DNA from: Sphingobium sp.
Lineage (GTDB): Bacteria > Pseudomonadota > Alphaproteobacteria > Sphingomonadales > Sphingomonadaceae
DNA length: 64,000 nucleotides
Assembly (NCBI GenBank): GCA_023266575.1
Contig: JAHFPV010000001.1
Coordinates: forward strand, 248,001 to 312,000
Direction of reading: 5' to 3'
In this document: in pieces, positions 8,317 through 16,701 of the stretch
Layout of the letters: the number at the start of each line of letters is the position of its first letter
Numbering within the stretch: position 1 is the stretch's first letter
Notes under the pieces: generated by a model
Databases searched by the model: none
Seen by the model: only the letters and a program-made list of their open reading frames with translations
Told to the model about the DNA's origin: nothing
Made by a program: the position numbers and the translations under genes

Positions 8317-9054
8317 ATGACCTATTGTGTGGCGGTGCGGGTTGACCAGGGACTGGTCATGCTGTCCGACACCCGCACCAATGCGGGCATGGACAATATC
8401 GCTCGTTTTCGTAAGAGCTTCACCTATCTGGTCGAGGGCGAACGGGCCATTACGCTGCTCTGTTCGGGTAACCTGTCCATCACCCAGGGGGTGAAGGCCA
8501 CGCTCAGCAAGGCGATCAAGGACGCCAAGCTCGACCCCGACGTCGAAACCATCCTCAATTGCAGCACCATGCACCGCGTTGCGCAGATCGTCGGCGACGC
8601 GATGCGCGCGATGCAGACCCGCTATCGCGAAAGCATCGAAATGGGCGGCTCCGGTGCCAGCGCCTCAATCATGATCGCTGGCCAGCGCCGCGGCGGCAAA
8701 CCGCGCCTCTATCTGGTCTATAGCGCGGGCAATTTCATCGAAGCGACCGAGGACACGCCTTTCTTCCAGATTGGCGAGCATAAATATGGCAAGCCGATCC
8801 TGGACCGCATCATCAAGCGCGAAACCACGCTGGAGGACGCGACCAAGGCGGTGCTGGTATCGATGGACTCGACCCTGCGCTCCAACCTTTCCGTCGGTAT
8901 GCCGCTCGACCTGACGGTCATCCCCACCGACAGGTTCGACTTCCGCGTCCGCACCCGCATCGAAGCCGACAATGAAGAATTCGCGATGATCTCCCAAAGC
9001 TGGAGCGCCGCGCTCCGCAAAGGGTTTGAGGATTTGCCCAACGTATTGGATTGA
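8317..9054 (+). CDS. Anbu proteasome-type peptidase (N-terminal threonine hydrolase)
   Basis: The 245-residue protein begins MTYCVAV: removal of Met exposes Thr2, the expected nucleophile of the Ntn-hydrolase fold. Supporting catalytic residues are Asp18 (LSDTRTNAG) and Lys33 (FRKSF), with the SGNLSITQ segment typical of Anbu. Anbu proteins are related to HslV and proteasome beta subunits but assemble into a helical, lock-washer-like ring rather than a closed barrel, and lack a known ATPase partner. Upstream ATG codons in this frame are within the preceding gene; 8317 gives the conserved N-terminus. Proteolytic activity in this family has been hard to show, so the real substrate is open. Confidence 0.93.
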   Translation: MTYCVAVRVDQGLVMLSDTRTNAGMDNIARFRKSFTYLVEGERAITLLCSGNLSITQGVKATLSKAIKDAKLDPDVETILNCSTMHRVAQIVGDAMRAMQTRYRESIEMGGSGASASIMIAGQRRGGKPRLYLVYSAGNFIEATEDTPFFQIGEHKYGKPILDRIIKRETTLEDATKAVLVSMDSTLRSNLSVGMPLDLTVIPTDRFDFRVRTRIEADNEEFAMISQSWSAALRKGFEDLPNVLD

Positions 9055-9238
9055 GCCGCGCGGGGTATCGATAAAGCCCGTTTCAATGCTGGATTTTCTC
9101 CGATTTCTGGCCGCAGATGGATCATCCGGCGTGCCACCCACACCCCCGCTTCACCTCCTCCAAGCAAATCCTTCGCTTGCCTGCGCGCCGTCACTGCCTA
9201 TCTCTCCCATCAACACGAATCGCAGCTGAAAGCCTGAT

Positions 9239-10201
9239 ATGACCGCCACCCATTCGACCCGCATGTTGATCCTCGGTTCCGGCCCGGCAGGCCTGTCCGC
9301 CGCCATTTATGGCGCGCGCGCGGGTCTGGCGCCGATCGTGGTGCAGGGGATGCAGCCGGGCGGACAGCTCACCATAACCACCGACGTCGAAAATTACCCC
9401 GGTTTCAAGGACGTGATCCAGGGACCATGGCTGATGGAGCAGATGCAGGCACAGGCCGAGCATGTCGGCGCGCAGATGATGTATGACCAGATCGTGGACG
9501 TGGACCTGTCGCAGCGCCCGTTCCGTCTGACCGGCGACGGCGGCGTGGTCTATGTCGCCGACACGCTGGTCATCTGCACCGGCGCGCAGGCCAAATGGCT
9601 GGGCGTCGAGGGGGAGGAGCATTTGCAGGGCAAGGGCGTCAGCGCCTGCGCCACCTGCGACGGTTTCTTCTATCGCGGCAAGAAGGTAGTGGTCATCGGC
9701 GGCGGCAATACCGCGGTAGAGGAAGCGCTGTACCTTACCAACCACAGCCATGACGTCACCCTGATCCACCGCCGCGATACGCTGCGCGCCGAAAAGATTT
9801 TGCAGGAGCGCCTCCACGCCCATCCGAACATCAAGGTGCTGTGGAACAAGGCGGTCGATAAATTCGTCGGCGGCGGCACGCCCGAAGGGCTGGTCGGCGT
9901 GGACCTCATTGACACGGTGACCGGTGAAAAGTCGCATGAGCCGACCGACGGCGGATTCGTCGCGATCGGCCACCACCCCGCGACCGAACTCTTCACCGGC
10001 AAGCTGCCGATGGACGAGGGCTATCTGCTGGTCGAAAAGGGCACCACCCGTACATCCATCCCCGGTGTATTCGCGGCAGGCGACGTAACCGACAAAATCT
10101 ACCGACAGGCGGTGACCGCAGCGGGCATGGGCTGCATGGCGGCGCTGGACGTGGAGAAATTCCTGGCCGAAGCCAATTTTGAGGCGATGGTCGAGGCGTA
10201 A
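9239..10201 (+). CDS. trxB: Thioredoxin-disulfide reductase
   Basis: The 320-residue flavoprotein transfers electrons from NADPH through FAD to thioredoxin in the cytoplasm. Visible motifs are the FAD-binding GSGPAG (residues 13-18), the redox-active CATC at about residue 137, the NADPH-binding GGGNTAVEEA and the C-terminal FAD motif GVFAAGDVTD. Length is normal. The ribosome site before ATG 9239 is weak. The 184 bp between the Anbu gene and this one shows no further gene and may hold its promoter. Confidence 0.97.
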   Translation: MTATHSTRMLILGSGPAGLSAAIYGARAGLAPIVVQGMQPGGQLTITTDVENYPGFKDVIQGPWLMEQMQAQAEHVGAQMMYDQIVDVDLSQRPFRLTGDGGVVYVADTLVICTGAQAKWLGVEGEEHLQGKGVSACATCDGFFYRGKKVVVIGGGNTAVEEALYLTNHSHDVTLIHRRDTLRAEKILQERLHAHPNIKVLWNKAVDKFVGGGTPEGLVGVDLIDTVTGEKSHEPTDGGFVAIGHHPATELFTGKLPMDEGYLLVEKGTTRTSIPGVFAAGDVTDKIYRQAVTAAGMGCMAALDVEKFLAEANFEAMVEA

Positions 10202-10210
10202 CCTATGTTA

Positions 10211-10245
10211 GCCCCTCCCCTTCAGGGGAGGGGTTGGGGTGGGGC
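10211..10245. repeat. GC-rich palindromic repeat (family A, copy 3)
   Basis: Same element as at 6336-6371: 9-bp arms around TTCA plus a TTGGGGTGGGG tail. It sits between the convergent ends of trxB (plus) and the acyl carrier protein gene (minus), where it could act as a hairpin boundary for both transcripts. Confidence 0.85.
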
Positions 10246-10247
10246 TT

Positions 10248-10559
10248 TCAGCCCGCTACCTTGCCCCGCGCAAACGCCACCAGCGACCCGAACGTCTCGA
10301 ACGTATCGCCGTCGATATCGTCATCTTCGATCAATATGTCGAAGCGATCTTCCATTTCGGTCAGCAGCCCCGCGACCGCCATGGAGTCCAGCTCCGGCAG
10401 CGCCCCGAACAAGGGCGTGTCGGCGTCGAACCCGTCGACCTGATCCTGCGAAAGGCCCAGCACGTCGCGCAACAGCGCCCGCGTCAGAAGCTCGATGTCA
10501 TCGGTCCGGTCGACCGGCTGAGAATTATGCGCCCGCATGGTGGGCGACGTCCTAGTCAT
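10248..10559 (-). CDS. Acyl carrier protein, exosortase-locus type
   Basis: The 103-residue acidic helical protein has the phosphopantetheine attachment motif PELDSMAVAG, with Ser about 59 as the attachment site; this variant replaces the usual DSL by DSM. It should carry acyl groups as thioesters in the cytoplasm. ATG 10559 lies 7 nt after the stop of the upstream transferase gene and follows AGG/GGGA; an inner ATG at 10538 is the alternative. Placed next to a FemAB/GNAT-like transferase and an AMP-forming ligase, it probably receives the acyl group that the ligase activates and hands it to the transferase (inference). Confidence 0.88.
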   Translation of the reverse strand: MTRTSPTMRAHNSQPVDRTDDIELLTRALLRDVLGLSQDQVDGFDADTPLFGALPELDSMAVAGLLTEMEDRFDILIEDDDIDGDTFETFGSLVAFARGKVAG

Positions 10560-10566
10560 TCCCGAC

Positions 10567-11571
10567 CTATCCGACAAGCGCGGAAATGGCCGTGCGGGCC
10601 GCTGGCAGCCAGCTGGACGCATGGCGCGGGTTGAAGGCGTCGATGCGGTGGAGCGGCACCCGCTCCTCCATCCAGTCGCTCTTATAGGGATTGTCGCCGG
10701 TGCCATAGTCGATCATCGCGACTCGATCGCCATCAATCGCCTGGGCAAACATCGCATGGCTCAGCAACGTGCCGGGCGATCCGGCGTCATGGGCGCGATC
10801 ATGGGAAAGTTTGTGGATGAGGGCCACGTCATTTTCCACCGTCCACAATTGGGTGGCGACCGCGCGCTCCCCGTCCCGCGCAAAGCCCAGCCGCAACGTG
10901 CCTGCCTCACTCTCCCGTTCGGCCAAAGCGCGCAGGAAATCGAGGCCTGGCTCCGGCTGCTTCCAGCTGCGCCCGTGCACATCGACATAATCGCGCCACA
11001 GATCGTCGGTCAGCCGGTCGCTAATCGACAGGTCATAGCGGCTGCCCCGCACCCGGCGCTTGACCAATGTGCGCAAACGGCCGGGACGGCTGGCCCAGTA
11101 GGTCGCGAAATCGCGCCCCGCGACCTGCAAAATATGCCGCCCGCCCATTGGCCGCGACAAAGCGAACCATCCCGTCCGACGCAGGCTGGCAAGCAACTCG
11201 GCGCTCGCCGCGACCGGATAAAGATCAATCTGGCTGGTGGTGCGCAACAGATGACCGCTCAGCGCATCCAGCAACCGTGCCCGCTGCCCCGCATCGGGAT
11301 CACCCGTAAATTGCGGCGACCAGTCAAAACTATACCAGTTGGCCAGTGCCGACACCCGGCGACTGTCGCGGCCAAGTAGGAACAGCCACGCCTGCGCGCC
11401 ATCCTTTTCCGCCACAACCACCCGAACCGGGACATCGGCAAAGCAATGGCGGTGCAGCAGGTCGAACCAGTCATACCGCCCGAACAGGCAAGGCACAGCT
11501 TCGCGGTCGAGACGGCCATGCAGCGCGTCCCGCACATCTGCGAGGCTGTGATATTCCCTTGTCGTCGGCAA
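10567..11571 (-). CDS. FemAB/GNAT-like acyltransferase of the exosortase locus
   Basis: The 334-residue protein fits the CelD/BcsL-like GNAT fold: an N-terminal domain (SFDWSPQFTGD region) and a C-terminal acetyltransferase domain with LRLGFARDGERAVATQLW, ALIHKLSHD and IDYGTGDNPYKSDWM. The terminal YGTGD.YK pattern is typical of transferases that modify amino sugars. A longer open frame reaches 11820 but would overlap the divergent ligase gene; TTG at 11571 has GGAG 8 nt upstream and is preferred. With the ACP gene directly downstream, it likely uses an ACP-bound acyl or aminoacyl donor (inference). Confidence 0.8.
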   Translation of the reverse strand: MPTTREYHSLADVRDALHGRLDREAVPCLFGRYDWFDLLHRHCFADVPVRVVVAEKDGAQAWLFLLGRDSRRVSALANWYSFDWSPQFTGDPDAGQRARLLDALSGHLLRTTSQIDLYPVAASAELLASLRRTGWFALSRPMGGRHILQVAGRDFATYWASRPGRLRTLVKRRVRGSRYDLSISDRLTDDLWRDYVDVHGRSWKQPEPGLDFLRALAERESEAGTLRLGFARDGERAVATQLWTVENDVALIHKLSHDRAHDAGSPGTLLSHAMFAQAIDGDRVAMIDYGTGDNPYKSDWMEERVPLHRIDAFNPRHASSWLPAARTAISALVG

Positions 11572-11633
11572 CCGACTATCTCCGCATTCGTCTGGACAGG
11601 GCTTAGGGCCAAAGTCTGGAAATGGAGTTAAGC

Positions 11634-13154
11634 GTGCCACAAGCTGAACCGACTGCCGCGATCCTGCCGATCGATCACCTGCTGTTGCGGGGCGATCCAG
11701 CGCGCGCGGCGCTGGACGGGCGGTCGGGCAGCTATAATTTCGCCGAGCTGGAGGAGACGCTGGGGCGGCTGGCTGGCTGGCTGGCGGGGTTCGGGCTGGC
11801 ACCGGGCGCGCGGGTCGCAAGCTGGATCGCCAAGGGGCCGGTGGCCGCGCTGATGCCGCTGGCCGCGCCGCGCGCGGGCCTGGTCCATGTGCCGGTGAAC
11901 CCGCTGCTCAAGCACGCGCAGGTGGCGCATATATTGGCGGACAGCGGCGCGGCGCTGCTGATCGGCACGACCGCGCGACTCGCTACGCTCACACCCGGCG
12001 ATGTGCCTGACGGATGCCAGTTGCACCGAGAGGATGACGCCGCCTGCGCCATGAGCGGCGGCACAGCGCTGGGGCCGTCGGACGCAGCAGCAGACGATCT
12101 TGCCGCCATCCTCTACACCAGCGGATCGACCGGCCGACCCAAGGGGGTGATGCTCAGCCACGCCAATCTCTGGCTGGGCGCGGTCGCGGTGGCCGACTAT
12201 CTCAGCCTCACGCCGCAAGACCGCACCGCCTGCGTCCTGCCGTTCAGCTTCGACTATGGCCAGAATCAGCTGTTTTCAACTTGGGTTTCGGGCGGCTGCG
12301 TCTATCCGCTCGACTATCTGACCGCGCGGGACGTCATGAAGCTGGTCGACCGGCGCGACATCACGACGCTGGCAGGGGTCCCTCCGCTCTGGGTGCAACT
12401 GACCGAACTGGAGTGGCCGCCGGAGGTCGCGGCCAAGCTCAAACGCCTGACCAACAGTGGCGGCGCGCTCACCCGGCCACTGGTGGCAAAGCTGCGCGCG
12501 ATCTTCCCGCAGGCCGACCTCTATCCCATGTATGGCCTGACCGAAGCCTTCCGCTCCACCTATTTGCCGCCCGCGCTGGTCGACAGCCACCCCGACTCGA
12601 TGGGATCGGCCATCCCCTTTGCCGAGATAGTGGTGGTCCGTCCCGATGGCAGCATCACCGACGATGATGAGCCGGGCGAACTGGTCCATTGCGGCCCGCT
12701 GGTGGCGCAGGGCTATTGGCGCGATGCCGCCCGCACCGCCGAACGCTTCAAGCCCGCGCCGCCCGCATCCCACTATGGCGGCATGGCGGTCTGGTCGGGT
12801 GACACGGTGCGGCGCGACGCTCAAGGCCTGCTTTATTTCGTTGGGCGAGACGATGCGATGATCAAGTCGGCGGGCAACCGCATCAGCCCGACCGAGATAG
12901 AGGAAGCAGCCGTCGCCGTGCCGGGTGTGTCCGAAGCCGTGGCGCTGGGGGTGAAGGACGATCGGCTGGGGCAGGCGGTGAAACTCCTGTTGCGATCCGC
13001 CGACCCGGACGTTGCCCCAGCAGTCGCCGCGCATCTCAAAGCCGAACTGCCCAATTTCATGCAGCCGCGCGAAACCCTTGTGCTGGCCGCTTTTCCCCGC
13101 AATCCCAACGGCAAGATTGATCGAGTCGCACTGGCGCGGGAGTATGGCATTTGA
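11634..13154 (+). CDS. AMP-forming acyl-CoA/acyl-ACP ligase, exosortase A system-associated
   Basis: The product (506 residues from GTG 11634) is an ANL-superfamily adenylating enzyme. It has the phosphate-binding loop YTSGSTGRPKGVMLSH (about residue 160), PMYGLTEAFRS as the A5 region, the hinge region YFVGRDDAMIKSAGNRISP and the catalytic Lys segment NPNGKIDR near the end. It matches the family of ligases tied to exosortase A loci (TIGR03098). GTG 11634 has GGAG 6 nt upstream; ATG 11622 is the alternative. It probably activates a carboxylic or amino acid and loads it on the nearby carrier protein. It overlaps the next gene by 4 bp, so the two are co-transcribed. Confidence 0.92.
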   Translation: MPQAEPTAAILPIDHLLLRGDPARAALDGRSGSYNFAELEETLGRLAGWLAGFGLAPGARVASWIAKGPVAALMPLAAPRAGLVHVPVNPLLKHAQVAHILADSGAALLIGTTARLATLTPGDVPDGCQLHREDDAACAMSGGTALGPSDAAADDLAAILYTSGSTGRPKGVMLSHANLWLGAVAVADYLSLTPQDRTACVLPFSFDYGQNQLFSTWVSGGCVYPLDYLTARDVMKLVDRRDITTLAGVPPLWVQLTELEWPPEVAAKLKRLTNSGGALTRPLVAKLRAIFPQADLYPMYGLTEAFRSTYLPPALVDSHPDSMGSAIPFAEIVVVRPDGSITDDDEPGELVHCGPLVAQGYWRDAARTAERFKPAPPASHYGGMAVWSGDTVRRDAQGLLYFVGRDDAMIKSAGNRISPTEIEEAAVAVPGVSEAVALGVKDDRLGQAVKLLLRSADPDVAPAVAAHLKAELPNFMQPRETLVLAAFPRNPNGKIDRVALAREYGI

Positions 13155-14383
13155 AACCGATGGGACCGATCCCGGCCTGGTTCGCGGGCGAAGAGGGGAT
13201 GTTGCTGGTCGGCGGCTATGGCGCGGCCAGTCTGGTGGATGAAGCAGGCGACACGCCGCTCTTTGCCTATGACATGGATATCGTCGCGGCGCAGATCCGC
13301 CGCTTCCGAGAAGCGATGCCCGCTGCGCTCCACCTGCATTATGCGATCAAGGCGAACCCCTATGCGCCGCTGCTGAGCGCGATGGCGGGGCAGGTCGATG
13401 GCTTCGACATTGCGTCGGGCGGCGAACTGGAGATGGCGCTGGCAGCGGGGATGGACCCGGCGCGGATCAGCTTTGCCGGGCCGGGCAAGCGCAATAACGA
13501 ATTGGAAGCGGCGATCTTTGCCGGGGTGACGCTCAACCTGGAATCCGAAGGGGAGGGGCGGCGCGCGCTCGCCATCGGCCAGCGGATCGGCAAGACCCCG
13601 CGCGTCGCGGTGCGAGTGAACCCGGACTTTGATCTTAAAGGCTCCGGTATGCGGATGGGCGGCGGGGCCAAGCCCTTTGGCGTCGATGCCGAACGGGCCG
13701 CCGCTCTCGCCCGCGCGATGATAGACGGCGGCGCGGACTGGCGCGGCTGGCATATCTTTGCGGGCAGCCAAAACTTGGACGCAATGGCGATCATCGAAAC
13801 GCAGGCCGCGACGATCGCGCTGGCCGCCCGCCTGTCCGAAGCGGTTGGCGTTACCCCGCCGCTGGTCAATCTGGGCGGCGGCTTTGGCCTCGCCTATTTC
13901 CCCGGCGACGTGCCGCTCGACATTCGCCCGATCGGCGTTGCGCTCGACACCGCGCTCGAATCGCTGCCGCCCATCTTGCAGGGCAGCGCCTTTGCGATCG
14001 AACTGGGGCGCTGGCTGGTCGGGGAGGCGGGAGTGTATCTGACCCGCGTCATTGATGTGAAGGTCAGCCAGGGCGAAACCTTCGTCGTCGTCGATGGCGG
14101 GCTGCATCATCAACTGGCGGCCAGCGGCAATTTCGGCACGGTGGTGCGCCGCAACTATCCGATCGCACTCGCCAACCATTTTGGCGCAGCACCCGCGGGC
14201 GATCCGGTCACGGTGGTGGGCTGCCTCTGCACGCCCATCGACCGGCTGGGCGACAAGGTGGCGTTGCCGCCGGTGCAGGAAGGCGACCTGATCGCCATTT
14301 TCCTTGCCGGAGCCTATGGCGCATCGGCCAGCCCCGCTGCATTTCTTGGTCATCCAAGTCCTCGTGAAGTTTTACTTGGATGA
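13151..14383 (+). CDS. PLP-dependent decarboxylase, exosortase A system-associated
   Basis: The 410-residue product is a fold-III (alanine racemase-like) decarboxylase related to diaminopimelate and ornithine decarboxylases, of the exosortase-linked group (TIGR03099). The PLP-binding Lys is in HYAIKANPYAPLL (about residue 62). NLGGGFG forms the phosphate-binding loop, and VGCLCTPIDRLGD holds the subunit-spanning Cys-Asp pair. The substrate amino acid is not evident. TTG 13151 overlaps the ligase stop (TTGA) and has GGAG 8 nt upstream; ATG 13160 is possible. The ligase-decarboxylase pair suggests an amino-acid-derived group added to the polysaccharide or its carrier (inference). Confidence 0.92.
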   Translation: MKPMGPIPAWFAGEEGMLLVGGYGAASLVDEAGDTPLFAYDMDIVAAQIRRFREAMPAALHLHYAIKANPYAPLLSAMAGQVDGFDIASGGELEMALAAGMDPARISFAGPGKRNNELEAAIFAGVTLNLESEGEGRRALAIGQRIGKTPRVAVRVNPDFDLKGSGMRMGGGAKPFGVDAERAAALARAMIDGGADWRGWHIFAGSQNLDAMAIIETQAATIALAARLSEAVGVTPPLVNLGGGFGLAYFPGDVPLDIRPIGVALDTALESLPPILQGSAFAIELGRWLVGEAGVYLTRVIDVKVSQGETFVVVDGGLHHQLAASGNFGTVVRRNYPIALANHFGAAPAGDPVTVVGCLCTPIDRLGDKVALPPVQEGDLIAIFLAGAYGASASPAAFLGHPSPREVLLG

Positions 14384-14516
14384 GTTGTTGGTGACTTAAC
14401 TCCTAACGGTATCTTTACCCTTTCCCGGCAAGAAGAGGTCGGAAGCCCTGTGCTGACCGGCCCGCCTTGCCCTCTTTGGCGGCTGGTCGCGCATGGCCGC
14501 ACAAAGAGGTGAGATT

Positions 14517-15164
14517 ATGCGTTTCGTGTCGGTTTCCAGGCTCCTGATCGGTGCATCGCTGCCCGCGCTCGTCCTGTCGGGCTGCGCATCGGGTGGTGCC
14601 AGCGGACCGCAATTGCCGCCAGCCTCCTTCGTTTCGACGCGTGAAGGGCCGGGCGAGGAATATATCATCGGCCCATTGGACGACCTCACCATCTTCGTGT
14701 GGCGCAATCCCGAACTGGGCGCAAAGGTGCAGGTGCGCCCTGATGGCCGCATCACCACGCCGCTGATCACCGACATGCCAGCCGTGGGCAAGACGCCCAA
14801 GATGCTGGCGGACGACATCAAGCTGGCGCTGACCCAATATATTGAAAATCCGCTGGTTTCGGTGATCGTCAACAATTTCAGCGGCACTTTCAGCCAGCAG
14901 GTGCGGATCGTCGGCGCGACCGAAAAGCCCGCCTCCATCCCCTATCGCGCCAATATGACTTTGCTCGACGCGATGATCTCGGTCGGTGGCCTGTCCGAAT
15001 TTGCAGCGGGCAACCGCGCGCGGCTGGTCCGGTTCAACAAGAATACCGGCAAGCAGCAGGAATATCAGGTCCGCCTCAACGACCTGCTCAAAAAGGGCGA
15101 CACGAAGGCGAACGTCATGCTCGCCCCCGGCGACGTCATCATCATCCCCGAAAGCATGTTCTGA
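14517..15164 (+). CDS. Polysaccharide export lipoprotein, XrtA system (Wza-like)
   Basis: The 215-residue protein begins with a lipoprotein signal ending LVLSGC, so it is lipidated and exported. Its body is the Poly_export domain (YIIGPLDDLTIFVWRNPEL) followed by a SLBB-type domain (VRIVGATEKPASIPYRANM). It fits the XrtA-locus export family (TIGR03027) and should form part of the outer-membrane channel for the exopolysaccharide. AGAGGTGAG precedes ATG 14517. It opens the main plus-strand run; the 133 bp upstream contains no gene and should hold a promoter. Confidence 0.94.
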   Translation: MRFVSVSRLLIGASLPALVLSGCASGGASGPQLPPASFVSTREGPGEEYIIGPLDDLTIFVWRNPELGAKVQVRPDGRITTPLITDMPAVGKTPKMLADDIKLALTQYIENPLVSVIVNNFSGTFSQQVRIVGATEKPASIPYRANMTLLDAMISVGGLSEFAAGNRARLVRFNKNTGKQQEYQVRLNDLLKKGDTKANVMLAPGDVIIIPESMF

Positions 15165-15166
15165 TC

Positions 15167-16687
15167 ATGGCCGGTCTCTACGACGAATTGCTGCTGCTGC
15201 TCCACGGTGTCTGGAGCCGACGCTGGGTCGCGCTGGGCGTGGCCTGGGGCGTGTGCATGTCGGGCTGGCTGGGCGTGGCGCTCATCCCCAACAGCTATCA
15301 GTCCAAGGCGCGGGTCTATGTGAACACCCAGTCGCTGCTGGAGGACAAGGTGGGCATCACCCAGGTCCAGTCGCAGCAGGATCTAGACCGGGTGCGCAGC
15401 ACGCTGGCCAGCACTGAAAATCTGGAAAAGGTCGTGCGCAACACCGACCTGTCCCAGAGCGTGTCCGGCCCGCGCGACATTGCGGCCAAGATCACCAAGC
15501 TGCGCGAGAATATCACTGTCATGGCGCAGGCTGACCCCAGCATGATCGACATCACTGCGGCGTCCGCCGACAGCAGCCTGTCGGACGGCGCGAACGCCCG
15601 GATTTCACAGCAGATCGTGCAGAAGCTGATCGATATTTTCCAGGAGGAAAATCTCTCCGGCGACCGCAACGAAACCAAGCAGAGCCTCGCCTTCCTCGAC
15701 CAGCAGATCGCGGCGCGGGGCAAGCAGCTGGAGGCCGCCGACCAGCGCCGCGTTGAATTTGCGCAGCGCTATGTCGGGCTGTTGCCCGGTGCCGGTTCGA
15801 TCAGTCAGCGGATGGATGCCGCGCGGCAGGAAATCAACACGATCGATTCGCAACTGGTTCAGGCGCAAAGCGCCTTGAGCGCGATGAACGGTCAGCTGGC
15901 GGGTACACCGCAAAGCCTGCCGGGCGTTGGCCCGTCGGGTGGGCCTTCCGCGCTGTCGCAGGCTCAGTCCAACCTCGCCGGGATGCGCGCCCGCGGCTGG
16001 ACCGCCAATCACCCTGACGTGATCGCGGCCCAGCGTGAGGTCGAAGCCCTGCGCAAGGCAGGCGGCGGCGCAAACGCTGGTGGCGGCAGCACGCCCAACC
16101 CCGCCTATCTGTCGATCCGTTCCATGCAGGCCGAACGCGCCGCCACGGTGCAGGCGCTCGGCACGCGCAAGGCGCAGTTGCAGGCCGATCTCAACACAAT
16201 GATGGCCAAGCAGGTCAATGAACCCGGCGTCGCGTCGGAGCAGGAAAAGCTCGACCGCGATTATGAGGTTTTGAAGACCCAATATGACAAGCTGCTCGCC
16301 GACCGCGAGGAAATCCGCCTGCGTGGCGAAGTCAAGACCGAGACCGGCTCCGTCCAGTTCCGCGTCATCAACCCGCCCAGCGTGCCGACTGCGCCTGCCG
16401 CGCCCAACCGGCCGCTGCTGTTGCTGGGCGTGCTGATCCTGGGGATCGGCGCAGGTGTCGGCGTCGCCTTTGCGATGGGTCAGCTCAAGGGGACATTCCC
16501 CACTGCCGCGCGGCTGGAACGGGCGATCGGCCTGCCGGTCGCAGGTTCCATCAGCCAGACGATCAGTGCGGCGCAGGTCGCCATCGATAAGCAGCGGATG
16601 AAATGGTTTGCCGGTGCCAGCGGGGGCTTGGCCGCTGTCTGCCTGCTGCTGATCGTCGTCGAATTCGTCCAGCGCGGTATGGCGTGA
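15167..16687 (+). CDS. Polysaccharide chain-length determinant, XrtA system (Wzz-like)
   Basis: The 506-residue inner-membrane protein has an N-terminal transmembrane helix (about residues 15-35), a long periplasmic part rich in coiled coil (about 100-370), the proline-rich exit region PPSVPTAPAAPNRPLLLLGVLIL with a second transmembrane helix, and a further hydrophobic segment at the C-terminus. It matches the XrtA-locus chain-length family (TIGR03007). It should set polymer length together with the tyrosine autokinase encoded 14 bp downstream. It follows the export gene by 2 bp. Confidence 0.93.
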   Translation: MAGLYDELLLLLHGVWSRRWVALGVAWGVCMSGWLGVALIPNSYQSKARVYVNTQSLLEDKVGITQVQSQQDLDRVRSTLASTENLEKVVRNTDLSQSVSGPRDIAAKITKLRENITVMAQADPSMIDITAASADSSLSDGANARISQQIVQKLIDIFQEENLSGDRNETKQSLAFLDQQIAARGKQLEAADQRRVEFAQRYVGLLPGAGSISQRMDAARQEINTIDSQLVQAQSALSAMNGQLAGTPQSLPGVGPSGGPSALSQAQSNLAGMRARGWTANHPDVIAAQREVEALRKAGGGANAGGGSTPNPAYLSIRSMQAERAATVQALGTRKAQLQADLNTMMAKQVNEPGVASEQEKLDRDYEVLKTQYDKLLADREEIRLRGEVKTETGSVQFRVINPPSVPTAPAAPNRPLLLLGVLILGIGAGVGVAFAMGQLKGTFPTAARLERAIGLPVAGSISQTISAAQVAIDKQRMKWFAGASGGLAAVCLLLIVVEFVQRGMA

Positions 16688-16701
16688 AGGAGCCAGGAAC
16701 C

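Noticed and set aside
12833-14353. 506-codon minus-strand frame opposite the PLP decarboxylase
   Set aside because: Antisense shadow; the plus strand shows the PLP Lys motif and conserved family layout.
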